64,000 nt of DNA from Salinicoccus hispanicus (GTDB lineage: Bacteria > Bacillota > Bacilli > Staphylococcales > Salinicoccaceae). Under the pieces are notes generated by a model. The model was not told the origin of the DNA. It did not search any database and saw nothing but the letters and a program-made list of their open reading frames with translations. The number at the start of each line of letters is the position of its first letter. The first letter of the stretch is position 1. Below, one piece after another: positions 43,815 to 53,287 of this stretch. The position numbers and the translations under genes are program-made. The stretch is from the NCBI RefSeq assembly GCF_009831115.1, contig NZ_WUUK01000004.1:124001-188000 (forward strand), read 5' to 3'.

Positions 43815-43997
43815 ATGGACACTGATGTGAACTTTGAATTGATGACTGACAAGCTGACAGCTTATCAGATAAGTAGAGCTGTGGATATTTCCACCGAACT
43901 CGCTCAATCAATTATAGACAAAAAGGTTGATATTACTGAATTGGACGATGAGACGGTAACCAAGCTGAGAATTCTAAATGATAAATTAATGAACTAG
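43815..43997 (+). CDS. Small HTH-like protein of 60 residues
   Basis: The product MDTDVNFELMTDKLTAYQIS... has the helical periodicity of a Cro/XRE HTH (YQISRAVDISTELAQSIIDK and DDETVTKLRIL). It is all cytosolic, with no membrane segment. GAGGAAGGTGA precedes the ATG. The promoter contains a perfect palindrome, so autoregulation by this protein is plausible. It is a single gene with its own terminator. Function is not known. Confidence 0.65.
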   Translation: MDTDVNFELMTDKLTAYQISRAVDISTELAQSIIDKKVDITELDDETVTKLRILNDKLMN

Positions 43998-44027
43998 AAA
44001 AAGGATCGGCTTAAGCCGATCCTTTTT
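43998..44027 (+). terminator. Terminator of the small HTH-like gene
   Basis: A 13-bp stem with loop TTAA ends in five T. Confidence 0.88.
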
Positions 44028-44111
44028 GTTTAATACGACTTTAGACGGTTTAATTTGGATGGGGCAGATGGTAACATATTATACATATATACGTATAAAG
44101 GAGCTTTTCCA

Positions 44112-44645
44112 ATGAACTTACTAATACTTTCGGGAAGTGCCTTCCCAGGCTCCCATACACATGCAGTTGCCAGGAAGATTGCTTCGCTCGTAGAGCAGCC
44201 TGAACATACTGTTACCCACATCGATCTCAGGGAACTTCATATACCTGTTTTCGGGCAGGGTAAGACGGATGATGTCGAAGCATTGAAGCGCCTTGCTGAA
44301 AAGGCGGATGCCATAATTATAGGAACTCCAAACTATCATACTTCATTTTCCGGACTACTGAAAAACGCGCTGGATCATCTGTCCATGGATGAGTTCGACA
44401 TGAAGCCTGTAGGCCTCTATTGCAATAGCGGAGGGATGAGGAATTCCGATCCCCTTACCCAGCTCAGAATGGTGATGCGTGGTGTTCATGCACTGGTGCT
44501 CCCGCTCCAGGTATGCACATGTGATGCCGATTTTGAACGAAGCGATGAAGGACACCAGCTTGGTAATGGCGAATTGATTGAACGTTTGAGTGTCATGATT
44601 GATGGACTGGTTCGCCAGTCCCATACCGAGACTGTAAACATCTGA
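44112..44645 (+). CDS. NADPH-dependent FMN reductase-family flavoprotein
   Basis: The 177-residue flavodoxin-fold protein has the FMN phosphate loop SGSAFPGSHTH (residues 6-16) and the isoalloxazine loop GTPNYHTSFSGLLKNALDHLS, as in SsuE/AzoR-like reductases. It would reduce FMN, quinones or azo compounds with NADPH. AAAGGAGC sets ATG 44112; the frame opens 19 codons earlier. It ends in its own hairpin. Confidence 0.88.
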   Translation: MNLLILSGSAFPGSHTHAVARKIASLVEQPEHTVTHIDLRELHIPVFGQGKTDDVEALKRLAEKADAIIIGTPNYHTSFSGLLKNALDHLSMDEFDMKPVGLYCNSGGMRNSDPLTQLRMVMRGVHALVLPLQVCTCDADFERSDEGHQLGNGELIERLSVMIDGLVRQSHTETVNI

Positions 44646-44664
44646 TATTATCAGATGTTTCTTT
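44636..44664 (+). terminator. Terminator of the FMN reductase gene
   Basis: A stem of at least 10 bp around the stop codon is followed by a short T-rich stretch. Confidence 0.65.
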
Positions 44665-44701
44665 AATGCATGACCTAATATGAACAGGTGAGGAAACATG
44701 G

Positions 44702-45481
44702 ATGGATAAAAGAATGAAAGAAAATATACCGATTTTCATACTATTGGTTGTAATGCTCATGTTTTTTCTGGCCTTTCTTGTATCGGAGACAAAAATATTC
44801 AAGGAAAAGGCGCCTGTTGTCACCTTCGAGGAGGCAGTGGGGCATCATCTTCAAAATGATACGATAGATCTTGAATTGGAGGATGGAAGCATGCTGACTG
44901 CTGAAGAACAGAGGATAAGAGATGCGATGGCTGTAGATGACAGTGCTACAGAATTCCAGTTTCTGAATCTCACTGAAAAAGTGGACGTCCAGCCTGATGA
45001 GATTGCCGCCCTGCTTGAAGGCAAAGGAATCCTTGAAGGGATGGGGGATACCTTTCTTGAAGCGCAGGCGAAGCACGGCGTTAATGTGCTGTATCTGATC
45101 AGTCATGCCCAGATTGAAACAGGCAATGGAAGGTCACAGCTCGCCCAGGGCATCGAAGTGGATGGAGATGCTTATTATAATTTTTTCGGCATCGGTGCAT
45201 TTGACCGTCAGGCAGTTGAAGAAGGTTCAAGCTATGCGGCAGAAGCCGACTGGTCGAGTCCTGAAGCAGCGATACTCGGGGGTGCAGCATTCATCCGTGA
45301 AAATTATCTGGACAACCAGCAGCAGACATTGTATGCAATGCGCTGGAACCCTCAGCAGCCCGGGACACATCTTTATGCGACGGATATAGAATGGGCGATA
45401 AAAATTGGAAGTATTCTCGAGTCCCATTATGCGCGTGTCGAAGAGGAAGCGGATCATTTCATAACAGAATATTATCAATAG
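44702..45481 (+). CDS. Membrane-anchored N-acetylglucosaminidase (SagB-like)
   Basis: The 259-residue protein has one N-terminal transmembrane anchor (about residues 8-28), a spacer, and a GH73-type glucosaminidase domain with catalytic Glu in ISHAQIETGNGRSQLAQG, then NFFGIGAFD and AAILGGAAFIRENYL. It resembles staphylococcal SagB, which cleaves membrane-proximal peptidoglycan glycan strands to set their length. It acts outside the membrane. The ATG is preceded only by a modest GAGGAA. The family is firm; the SagB role is inference. Confidence 0.85.
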   Translation: MDKRMKENIPIFILLVVMLMFFLAFLVSETKIFKEKAPVVTFEEAVGHHLQNDTIDLELEDGSMLTAEEQRIRDAMAVDDSATEFQFLNLTEKVDVQPDEIAALLEGKGILEGMGDTFLEAQAKHGVNVLYLISHAQIETGNGRSQLAQGIEVDGDAYYNFFGIGAFDRQAVEEGSSYAAEADWSSPEAAILGGAAFIRENYLDNQQQTLYAMRWNPQQPGTHLYATDIEWAIKIGSILESHYARVEEEADHFITEYYQ

Positions 45482-45516
45482 AAAAAGATTCCGGTCTAGT
45501 GATCGGAATCTTTTTC
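45481..45516. terminator. Bidirectional terminator enclosing the fdhD stop codon
   Basis: A 13-bp stem (45481-45493 / 45504-45516) with A and T runs on both sides; the fdhD stop lies in the loop. Confidence 0.88.
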
Positions 45517-46290
45517 TATGCGCCACGAGTGGCTGTATATATTGAATGAATTTCCTCGGATGAAGCCGACGGTGGTGATATTCAGGTCATCAGCCATTTT
45601 GATCGCGAGATTTGTCGGGGCGGATTTGCTCAAGACGATGCCGACTCCGATTTTTGCAGATTTTGTCAGTACTTCCGAAGATATGCGACCACTGAATACG
45701 AGCACTTTGTCACGTACGGTAATATGATTTTTAAGACAATATCCATATAGTTTATCAAGGGCGTTATGCCTGCCGATATCGCCTCGGTGAACAATAAGTT
45801 CTTCCGCTGTTCCAATGCTCGCATTATGTATACCACCGGTTTCTTTAAAAACTGTACTGCTCTGCTGCATCTTTTCTATCAATTGAATGCATTGGATGGG
45901 GGTGAGGGCTATTTTTGACATGGATATCTTTGCGGTATCTGCATCATTCTGGAAGTAGAACTGCCTGCTTTTCCCGCAGCAGGAGCCGATGATACGTTTA
46001 GAGTAGTTGAAATGGTCTGTTGATACGTGGTCGGCCAGATGGATATGGCAGAAACCACCGCGTTCATCCATGTTCATTTTTTCTATGTCGTCAAATCGCC
46101 TTATCACACCTTCGGAAGCAAGAAAACCGATGACCATTTCTTCGAGGTGCTCAGGCGAGCATACGAGTGTCGCAAATTCCACATCGTTCAGATAGATGGT
46201 GAGGGGGAATTCTTCAGCTACAGCGTCTTCAATTTCTGTCATTTCATTGCTGCTGTAATGCAAAACTTTCCTTTTGGATGTCGTTTTCAT
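45496..46290 (-). CDS. fdhD: Formate dehydrogenase accessory sulfurtransferase FdhD
   Basis: The 264-residue protein transfers sulfur to the molybdenum cofactor of formate dehydrogenase. It has LVCSPEHLEEMVIGFLASEG, the paired cysteines of RIIGSCCGKSRQ, TGGIHNASI, RGDIGRHNALDK and FSGRISSEVLTKSAKIG. No formate dehydrogenase gene is in the window. Two adjacent ATGs (46293, 46290) are possible; AAAGGAGGGG better suits 46290. Confidence 0.94.
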   Translation of the reverse strand: MKTTSKRKVLHYSSNEMTEIEDAVAEEFPLTIYLNDVEFATLVCSPEHLEEMVIGFLASEGVIRRFDDIEKMNMDERGGFCHIHLADHVSTDHFNYSKRIIGSCCGKSRQFYFQNDADTAKISMSKIALTPIQCIQLIEKMQQSSTVFKETGGIHNASIGTAEELIVHRGDIGRHNALDKLYGYCLKNHITVRDKVLVFSGRISSEVLTKSAKIGVGIVLSKSAPTNLAIKMADDLNITTVGFIRGNSFNIYSHSWRIEKDSDH

Positions 46291-46357
46291 CATATCCCCT
46301 CCTTTCATTCATTATATTGAAGGCGGTTACCCGTTGCAATTCAATAGAATCAAGAAA

Positions 46358-46375
46358 ATGATTCATCAGAATCAT
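46358..46375. promoter_or_regulatory. Inverted repeat in the fdhD / NSS intergenic region
   Basis: ATGATTC-ATCA-GAATCAT is a perfect inverted repeat. It slightly resembles Fur/PerR-family operators but does not match any fully. Confidence 0.35.
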
Positions 46376-46544
46376 GCAAGAATATTGATGGTGATTGAAA
46401 ATATAAGCCAAAGTAACATTTCCCCATGAATTGTTCTTTATTCATGCGTAATTTGCACTGCGGTGTATTCAAGGTCATGAAGGATGTGCTAATATATTAG
46501 GAACTCTATAAAGAATGAATAAAATTGCAAAGTGAGGTTAGCTT

Positions 46545-47885
46545 ATGAATAACGTAAGATGGGGATCCAAACTCGGCTTCGTCCTGGCTGCAGCTGGTTC
46601 GGCAATCGGACTCGGTGCACTGTGGCGTTTCCCTTATATGACGGCAGAGCATGGAGGCGGCGCTTTTCTTCTTGTATTTCTAATATTGACTCTTTTCGTG
46701 GGTATGCCGCTTCTACTATCCGAGTTTGTAATCGGAAGAGCAAGCCAGAGAAATCCGATTGAGGGATTTGAATATCTGGGAGGAAAAAAAGTTTACAGAG
46801 TATTCGGTTGGCTTGGGAATATAGGTGTATTCCTGCTGCTGTCCTTCTATAGTGTAATCGGCGGTTGGATACTGATCTATCTGGTGGTGGCTTTCGGAGA
46901 GGCCTTCAGCCTAATTCAAATTGATGACTACGGTACTGGTTTCAATAACATTATAGCCAATCCGCTATATGTCATTATTGCCCAGGGCGTGTTTATCCTT
47001 CTGACTGCTTTTATTGTTGCGCAAGGTGTACAGAAAGGATTGGAACGGGCATCAAAAATCATGATGCCGCTTCTGTTTGCACTCTTCCTGATTGTAATCA
47101 TCCGTTCCGTTACACTGCCTGGCGCGATGGAAGGCATCGCATTCTTCCTGACGCCGAACATCGGTGCAATCGACTCTACAGCAATACTCTATGCACTTGG
47201 CCAGTCCTTCTTTGCACTAAGCATTGGGGCGACAACGATGATTACATATTCATCATATCTGGGCGAGGAGCATAATCTGACCCAGTCTTCGCTTTCCATT
47301 GTCATCATGAACATCGCGATTTCAATAATGGCAGGGCTTGCCATCTTCCCGGCAATTGCCTCACTGGGTGTTGAAGCGGCTGAAGGCCCGGGACTTGTAT
47401 TTATTGTATTGCCGCAAGTGTTTGGTGAGATACCACTGGGAATGCTGTTCTACATTCTTTTCCTTGGTGCATTCCTGTTTGCAACGCTGACATCTTCGAT
47501 CTCGATGATTGAAATCAATGTTGCCAATGCCATTAAAGGCAATGAGAATAAACGTGGCAAAATGGCATACATTTTTGGTTTCTTCGTATTCTTGGCAGGT
47601 ATTCCTTCTGCACTTTCATATGGTGTGCTGAGCGATGTCATCATCTTCGGCAGATCCATATTCGATAACGTGGATTTCCTTGTTTCCAATATCATGCTGC
47701 CGATTGGCGCCCTCATATCCACTCTATTCGTGGGATACATCGTAGATAAGCGTGTAGTGATGGACCAGCTGAATGTAGATGGGAACAGCAAAATGTATGG
47801 ACTGTACAGATTCTGGCTCATCATGCTGAGATTTGTGCTCCCTATTGTGATATTGATTGTATTTGCAGTAAGCATCTTTGGTTAA
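46545..47885 (+). CDS. Sodium:neurotransmitter symporter (NSS) family protein
   Basis: The 446-residue transporter starts with the TM1 signature GFVLAAAGSAIGLGALWRFPY, which binds Na+ and substrate in LeuT. TM6 and TM8 regions (SFFALSIGATTMITYSSYLG, LFATLTSSISMIE) are well kept. About eleven or twelve transmembrane segments are predicted, as in bacterial NSS proteins. It likely imports an amino acid with Na+. GTGAGG lies before the ATG. Confidence 0.93.
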   Translation: MNNVRWGSKLGFVLAAAGSAIGLGALWRFPYMTAEHGGGAFLLVFLILTLFVGMPLLLSEFVIGRASQRNPIEGFEYLGGKKVYRVFGWLGNIGVFLLLSFYSVIGGWILIYLVVAFGEAFSLIQIDDYGTGFNNIIANPLYVIIAQGVFILLTAFIVAQGVQKGLERASKIMMPLLFALFLIVIIRSVTLPGAMEGIAFFLTPNIGAIDSTAILYALGQSFFALSIGATTMITYSSYLGEEHNLTQSSLSIVIMNIAISIMAGLAIFPAIASLGVEAAEGPGLVFIVLPQVFGEIPLGMLFYILFLGAFLFATLTSSISMIEINVANAIKGNENKRGKMAYIFGFFVFLAGIPSALSYGVLSDVIIFGRSIFDNVDFLVSNIMLPIGALISTLFVGYIVDKRVVMDQLNVDGNSKMYGLYRFWLIMLRFVLPIVILIVFAVSIFG

Positions 47886-47965
47886 TGTTCTTTCAATCTG
47901 TGTTCGGCATCAAGCTTTAAAAATAAAATCTTAAAAGAATCTTGGAAACTATTTTTCCATGAGTT

Positions 47966-48016
47966 GAAAACCCCTTGAAGAATTGCGTTGAAACACGCAT
48001 AGGCAAGGGGTTTTTC
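47966..48016 (+). terminator. Terminator of the NSS gene
   Basis: An outer stem GAAAACCCCTTG/CAAGGGGTTTTTC encloses a smaller hairpin and ends in T. Confidence 0.75.
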
Positions 48017-48032
48017 AATACCATAAATCATA

Positions 48033-48049
48033 TGTTAGAATATCTAACA
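48033..48049 (+). promoter_or_regulatory. GlnR box upstream of glnRA
   Basis: TGTTAGAATATCTAACA fits the GlnR/TnrA consensus TGTNA-N7-TNACA perfectly and lies about 60 bp before glnR. It indicates autoregulation of glnRA by nitrogen supply. Confidence 0.85.
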
Positions 48050-48109
48050 TTGATTAGATTTTCAGAATACTTTGTGCTAATATTGTGAATATGATTAGAG
48101 GTGATCATT

Positions 48110-48442
48110 TTGGATAGAGATCAGATGAGGCGTAATCTCCCGATTTTTCCGATGTCGTCGGCGATGAAACTGACCGGTCTGACGGCACGGCAAATAAGAT
48201 ATTATGAATCCCTGTCTCTCGTTACACCCGAAAGAACGCCAGGAAACCATCGAATTTTTTCCATGAACGATCTGGATCTTCTTCTGACTATCCAGGATTA
48301 TATGGAAAAAGGGTTTACGATGAAGCGTATAGGGGAAATCCTTAATGAGCCTAAAAAAGTCGATACACCTGAAGTGCTGAAGCATAGCGAGTACCGGAAG
48401 CCACTTATCAATCGTGGTGACCTATCTAGATTTTTTCAATAA
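48110..48442 (+). CDS. glnR: Nitrogen repressor GlnR, MerR family
   Basis: The 110-residue repressor has the family start DQMRRNLPIFPMSSAMKLT and the HTH/wing LTARQIRYYESLSLVTPERT. GlnR binds glutamine synthetase when nitrogen is plentiful and represses glnRA; the C-terminal tail mediates this. A TTG at 48110 with AGAGGTG eight bases upstream is the likely start; a GTG at 48101 is too close to the ribosome site. glnA follows 18 bp downstream. Confidence 0.93.
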   Translation: MDRDQMRRNLPIFPMSSAMKLTGLTARQIRYYESLSLVTPERTPGNHRIFSMNDLDLLLTIQDYMEKGFTMKRIGEILNEPKKVDTPEVLKHSEYRKPLINRGDLSRFFQ

Positions 48443-48460
48443 TTTACAGGAGCGTGTATA

Positions 48461-49795
48461 ATGAGCGAATTTACTAGAGAAGATATTGTCCGTATTGCAG
48501 AAGAAGAAAATGTAAGGTATCTGCGCCTGCAGTTCACTGACATCCTTGGAACAATCAAGAATGTTGAAGTACCAATCAGCCAATTGGATAAAGCATTGGA
48601 TGGGGAAATGATGTTCGATGGTTCTTCAATTGAAGGATTTGTCCGCATCGAAGAATCTGACATGTATCTGGTTCCGGATATGAATACATGGTCAATCTTC
48701 CCATGGACAGCCGGTAAAGGTAAAGTGGCAAGACTGATCTGTGATATCTACAATGTCGATGGAGAGCCGTTTGAAGGTGACCCGAGAACGAATCTGAAGC
48801 GTGTGCTTAAAGAGATGGAAGACATGGGCTACTCTGCATTCAATCTTGGGCCTGAGCCGGAATTCTTCCTCTTCAAACTGGACGAAAAAGGACAACCGAC
48901 AACTGAACTGAATGACCAGGGTGGCTACTTCGACCTTGCACCGACGGACCTCGGTGAAAACTGTCGTAGAGATATCGTACTCGAGCTTGAGGACATGGGC
49001 TTTGAAATCGAAGCTTCCCACCACGAAGTTGCTCCAGGACAGCATGAGATCGACTTCAAGTATGCGGATGCGATTACTGCGTGTGACAACATCCAGACAT
49101 TCAAACTGGTTGTAAAAACTGTGGCGCGCAAGCACAACCTGCATGCGACATTCATGCCAAAGCCACTGTTCGGTCTGAACGGCAACGGTATGCACTTCAA
49201 CGTTTCCCTGTTCAACGGCAGTGAAAATGCATTCTATGATGAAAATGACGATTTCGGTCTGAGTCAGGATATGAGATATTTCATGGCTGGTATACTTAAG
49301 CACGCTCGTGGATTCACAGCAATATGTAACCCGCTGGTCAACTCCTATAAACGCCTTGTACCTGGTTATGAAGCACCAAGCTACATTGCCTGGAGTGGTA
49401 AGAACCGTTCACCATTGATGCGTATACCTTCTTCCCGTGGCTTGTCTACACGTGCAGAAGTAAGGTCTGTCGATCCTTCAGCAAACCCTTATCTGGCGCT
49501 TGCTGTAATTCTTAAAGCAGGTCTTGAAGGCATCAAGAATAAAACGGATCTGCCTGAACCTGTAAATGAAAATATCTACGAAATGTCCAGAGAAGAAAGA
49601 GAAGCTGTCGGCGTTGAAGATCTGCCTTCAACACTGTACACAGCACTTAAAGCACTTCGGGAAGATAGAGTCGTCAGAGATGCTATTGGCGAGCACATCT
49701 ACAAGCAGTTCAACGGAAACAAGAGTGTCGAATGGGACATGTATCGTTCACAAGTTTCCGACTGGGAGCTTAAGCAGTACTTGAACCACTACTAA
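48461..49795 (+). CDS. glnA: Glutamine synthetase, type I-alpha
   Basis: The 444-residue enzyme makes glutamine from glutamate, ammonia and ATP. Visible motifs are [26 protein letters not shown]-type metal-ligand region, the ammonia/ATP region [43 protein letters not shown] and RIPSSRG. There is no adenylylation insertion, consistent with the GlnR-controlled Gram-positive type. AGGAGCG precedes the ATG. It forms an operon with glnR. Confidence 0.97.
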   Translation: MSEFTREDIVRIAEEENVRYLRLQFTDILGTIKNVEVPISQLDKALDGEMMFDGSSIEGFVRIEESDMYLVPDMNTWSIFPWTAGKGKVARLICDIYNVDGEPFEGDPRTNLKRVLKEMEDMGYSAFNLGPEPEFFLFKLDEKGQPTTELNDQGGYFDLAPTDLGENCRRDIVLELEDMGFEIEASHHEVAPGQHEIDFKYADAITACDNIQTFKLVVKTVARKHNLHATFMPKPLFGLNGNGMHFNVSLFNGSENAFYDENDDFGLSQDMRYFMAGILKHARGFTAICNPLVNSYKRLVPGYEAPSYIAWSGKNRSPLMRIPSSRGLSTRAEVRSVDPSANPYLALAVILKAGLEGIKNKTDLPEPVNENIYEMSREEREAVGVEDLPSTLYTALKALREDRVVRDAIGEHIYKQFNGNKSVEWDMYRSQVSDWELKQYLNHY

Positions 49796-49804
49796 TATTA
49801 AAGC

Positions 49805-49842
49805 AGGCGGCGATGAGGTTATAATCTCATCGTCGCCTTTTT
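49805..49842. terminator. Bidirectional terminator after glnA
   Basis: A 12-bp GC-rich stem with one G-T pair and an 8-nt loop, followed by five T. Confidence 0.85.
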
Positions 49843-51023
49843 ATATGGGTGCTGATATTCTTTTTCATTGTTTCAATCGTTTGTCTATATTGTTTATACT
49901 CCTGGTCTGAAACTTCACTGCTCATATAGCGGGTTCTGCGATATGTTTCAAGAGTATCCGAGTCGATGATATCCTGCAACTGGCAACGGACAATCCATTC
50001 GTCTATTGTTTCATTTCGATATCTGCCCATTTTCTTTGAAGCGAGCCATTTTTCAAATTCAAAATAGAGTTTTCGGACCTTGTTGTGAGGTACTTCTCCC
50101 TTTCTGCCCTTTTCCTTTAGGATCGAGTTTACGCTATTGGACCGAGAGGTGCTTTCTTCTCTTTTATGATGGTCAGAAGGCTGCTCTCTTTTTTTATAGT
50201 AGTAATAGATCCCTGCACCGATCAGTATGACCAGCACAATCGTTATAATGGAATCGAGAGGAAGCCGGGAAGATAGTGATTCTTCCTGAATCATTTCCGT
50301 CTGATCCTCTCCTTGGCGGTCAGTTGTTTCACTATCCGGAAAATCAGGCATTTCAAGTTCGACATTTTCTAGAAAACTGAAGAATGGCCTCAGCAGAAAT
50401 ACAACAATGCCAAGCAGTATATAGACGATATACTGGGCTGCATAAACAGTATACCTGTAGGCGAAATACAGTATAACGCCCAGCGTTATAAACGCTGAAA
50501 AGCAGGTGAAGAATATGGCTGTCCTTCTTACAAAAGAGTAGACGTTACCAAACAGCAGATAGAATATCCTTCCTGCAAAATAGAACAGTATCTGAGCGAT
50601 AAATAGAATGTGATACATCATTATAAACTGTGAGGTCGTCTCCGTCTGAAACAGCGATACAGCAATAAGCAGAAGGAAAGAAATGATGATTGAAGGTTCG
50701 GTCATGGTCGCTTCCGGATCATCAAACAGATATTCCATGCGCAGTATCGGCAAGTAGCTGATCAATAAGGCTGATAGCCAATGGAGGTCGAGCAGTATGG
50801 CAGTTATAAGTATGACCGGCAGCAATATATAAATATAGCACAGCTTGAAATAGTGGACGATGTACCAGGCGCCGAGCATCATGGTAATAACGAGCAGTAT
50901 GAAAGGCAGGGTAGAAGGTGCCTTGCCATTATGTGTATTGATAAATAGGACTATGAAATACAGTAGAAACATATTCGTTCCATATGTATGGAAAAAGGAG
51001 AAATAGTATTTAGCTTGGGACAC
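49827..51023 (-). CDS. Polytopic membrane protein, third gene of a MoxR-DUF58 operon
   Basis: The 398-residue protein has about eight or nine transmembrane segments in its first 230 residues, an acidic extracytoplasmic stretch, a further segment near 265-285 (IITIVLVILIGAGIYYYY), and a basic cytosolic tail (RKLYFEFEKWLASKKMGRYRNETIDEW) of DUF4129 type. AAAGGAG eight bases upstream sets a GTG start at 51023. It overlaps the DUF58 gene by 14 nt. Such operons often contain transglutaminase-like proteins; no transglutaminase triad is visible here. Function unknown. Confidence 0.75.
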   Translation of the reverse strand: MSQAKYYFSFFHTYGTNMFLLYFIVLFINTHNGKAPSTLPFILLVITMMLGAWYIVHYFKLCYIYILLPVILITAILLDLHWLSALLISYLPILRMEYLFDDPEATMTEPSIIISFLLLIAVSLFQTETTSQFIMMYHILFIAQILFYFAGRIFYLLFGNVYSFVRRTAIFFTCFSAFITLGVILYFAYRYTVYAAQYIVYILLGIVVFLLRPFFSFLENVELEMPDFPDSETTDRQGEDQTEMIQEESLSSRLPLDSIITIVLVILIGAGIYYYYKKREQPSDHHKREESTSRSNSVNSILKEKGRKGEVPHNKVRKLYFEFEKWLASKKMGRYRNETIDEWIVRCQLQDIIDSDTLETYRRTRYMSSEVSDQEYKQYRQTIETMKKNISTHIKRRR

Positions 51024-52218
51024 GACTGCCACTCCTTTTGTATGCATCATAGGGCAACACACCTGATTCATCTATCTGAAAAATTTCCACACCTCTAGCC
51101 TGGAACGAAAGAAGCATTTCATCGATTGCCGGGTCTGTCCTGCCTGTGAACAGCAGGTGGGAAGGCATTGCCTTGTGTAGATATATGTGTTTTAGAAGAC
51201 GATCGAAGCTCAGTGTAAAAGACAGGGTATTGATACGTGCGAGTGTCTCCAACGTACTTCTATAGTGCAGTCCACCACTACCTTCATCACGGCTCAGGAA
51301 GGTGTGGGAGTCGAAGGAGGATAAGTTGGTGAACACACTATAGGGTATCTGGGCTTCAGCAGCCCGGCTGGTAAGATAGGCGATATTTTCAATAATCTCT
51401 TCAATATTTGCTGGAGGCGCATAATTCTTTTCAGACCTCAGGTTTATTGCAACCATCCAGGAAAGGTGCGTTGTTTTTTCATAGATCCGGGTTTGAAGTT
51501 CTCCGGTTTTAGCACTGGATTTCCAATGAACATCCCTCATGCTGTCCCTCTGATGGTAGTCCCTCGTACCGACTGTGAGCATCGGGTCATTGAACAATGC
51601 TTTTTTCTGAATGAAAAGACCTTGAATCATTTTATTTCTCATGTCGAATGGTGGTGTATGCAGCTGCTCAGGATAGACCAGTAATTCATCTGAGGATCTG
51701 TTCGACTGGACGAGGAAAAGAGAACCGAATCCGAAAATTCTAGGTACTTCAATATCTGTTCGGATGATTTTACTGACACCCCGCTTTCTGGCTCTGAATG
51801 GCACTTTCAGGATGGTACTGCTTTTTGGCATGACGGTAAAAAAAGAGATTGTTTCGGTCTGGTATCTTGTTTTCAAAGAAATATCCTTTTCAAACTGTAT
51901 ATCATCTCCTGCCGTCAGTCTGAAAGCGGCATTGAGAATGGGCATCCATCCTTCATTCCTGACCTCTATTTCCAGCATGCCCTCCTGGTCTTTGAATAAT
52001 CTGATGTCCTTATTGCTTATGGAAGCCCTCAGCTTTCCAGGCACAGTTTTCTCATAAAAATAATCAAGTGTGAAGAAGGACGTGAAAAGACCGAGAGCAA
52101 ACACCAGCAGCGGGTTCAGATCGATACTGTACAAAATATTCATTATAAGAAGAATAAGTACGGCGCCTATAAAGAATGACATTGATTTTGAAGGGCGGTA
52201 TTCAGTCTTATAATGCAT
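51010..52218 (-). CDS. DUF58-family protein
   Basis: The 402-residue protein has two N-terminal transmembrane segments and a C-terminal DUF58 domain with the hallmark GTRDYHQRDSMRDVHWKSSAKTG split around the conserved WKxSA core. DUF58 proteins accompany MoxR ATPases and carry a vWA-like fold; they may act as MoxR clients. The ATG at 52218 overlaps the MoxR stop by 11 nt, so the operon is translationally coupled. Confidence 0.88.
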   Translation of the reverse strand: MHYKTEYRPSKSMSFFIGAVLILLIMNILYSIDLNPLLVFALGLFTSFFTLDYFYEKTVPGKLRASISNKDIRLFKDQEGMLEIEVRNEGWMPILNAAFRLTAGDDIQFEKDISLKTRYQTETISFFTVMPKSSTILKVPFRARKRGVSKIIRTDIEVPRIFGFGSLFLVQSNRSSDELLVYPEQLHTPPFDMRNKMIQGLFIQKKALFNDPMLTVGTRDYHQRDSMRDVHWKSSAKTGELQTRIYEKTTHLSWMVAINLRSEKNYAPPANIEEIIENIAYLTSRAAEAQIPYSVFTNLSSFDSHTFLSRDEGSGGLHYRSTLETLARINTLSFTLSFDRLLKHIYLHKAMPSHLLFTGRTDPAIDEMLLSFQARGVEIFQIDESGVLPYDAYKRSGSRVPS

Positions 52219-53167
52219 CTGGTGATACCCCATATTCAACGGGCACTTCAACATCGTCAATAATGGCTTTGAGCACTGTATCCTGATTCGAGAGGGTCAA
52301 TCCTTCAAGATTCAGTACGAGACGATGGGACAGGACATAGGGAGCGATATATTTTATATCGTCAGGCGTTACATAATCTCTTCCGCGAATCATCGCAACC
52401 CCTTGAACAGCGTGCATCAGAGCCAATGTACCGCGGGGCGATACACCTGTCCCTACATATTTGTGCTGTCTTGTCTGATGAATGATATCGAGCATGTATT
52501 CCATAATGGACGGGTCGACTGTGATATTAGTAATCCTGTCTTGCAGTTCTGTGATCATCTCTTCGCTGAAGACAGTCTGTACGGCTTCCGAAACATTGGA
52601 ATCATTGCGCAAGCTCATCATATTCAGTTCTTCTTTACGGGAGGGATATCCAAGGTCGATCCGCATCAGAAAGCGATCCATCTGGGCTTCAGGCAGACTG
52701 AAAGTTCCCTGGGCCGATTCTATGGGATTTTGGGTCGCGAGAACAATGAATGGATCGGCAATTTCGATTCTTTTTCCATCTATCGTAATCTGCCGCTCCT
52801 CCATGACTTCGAGCAGTGCTGACTGGGTACGTGGTGTCGCCCGGTTTATTTCGTCTGCCAGCAGTACGTTGGTATCTATGGGACCGACCTGTAACTCAAA
52901 GTCATGTGTTTTTGGATTATACATGTTCAATCCGGTAATATCGGTTGGAAGCAGATCCGGTGTAAACTGGATTCTTCTGAAAGAACCTCCGATGGTTTTA
53001 GCCAGTGCTTTTGACAGCGTGGTCTTGCCTGTACCAGGGACACTCTCAAAAAGTATGTGTCCTTTCTGAAGGATGCTGATGAAAATCAGGTCCAGTACTT
53101 CATCCTGTCCGACAATCACTTTTCCTATTTCACTTTTAAAATTCTCCAAATGGTTTTCAATATTCAA
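52208..53167 (-). CDS. MoxR-family AAA+ ATPase
   Basis: The 319-residue cytosolic ATPase has Walker A SVPGTGKTTL, Walker B VLLADEINRATPRTQSALLEVMEE, sensor 1 IVLATQNP and the MoxR segment YPSRKEEL. MoxR proteins are chaperone-like remodelers of partner complexes, here probably the DUF58 and membrane proteins downstream. A TTG at 53167 with AAAGGTG eight bases upstream is the likely start. It is the first gene of the operon. Confidence 0.93.
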   Translation of the reverse strand: MNIENHLENFKSEIGKVIVGQDEVLDLIFISILQKGHILFESVPGTGKTTLSKALAKTIGGSFRRIQFTPDLLPTDITGLNMYNPKTHDFELQVGPIDTNVLLADEINRATPRTQSALLEVMEERQITIDGKRIEIADPFIVLATQNPIESAQGTFSLPEAQMDRFLMRIDLGYPSRKEELNMMSLRNDSNVSEAVQTVFSEEMITELQDRITNITVDPSIMEYMLDIIHQTRQHKYVGTGVSPRGTLALMHAVQGVAMIRGRDYVTPDDIKYIAPYVLSHRLVLNLEGLTLSNQDTVLKAIIDDVEVPVEYGVSPDAL

Positions 53168-53227
53168 AACTTTCCCCACCTTTGCATTTAATTACATATT
53201 AATCAAAAAAGGGAGTGAGTGCCATAG

Positions 53228-53242
53228 GTTTATTGAATAAAC
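53228..53242. promoter_or_regulatory. Palindrome upstream of the SQR-like gene
   Basis: GTTTATTGAATAAAC is a perfect inverted repeat with one central base, in the divergent region between moxR and the SQR-like gene. It is a possible operator. Confidence 0.4.
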
Positions 53243-53287
53243 ATGTGATTAAAGGGAAAGATAACTAAAACGGAGGAGGCGGAAAGA

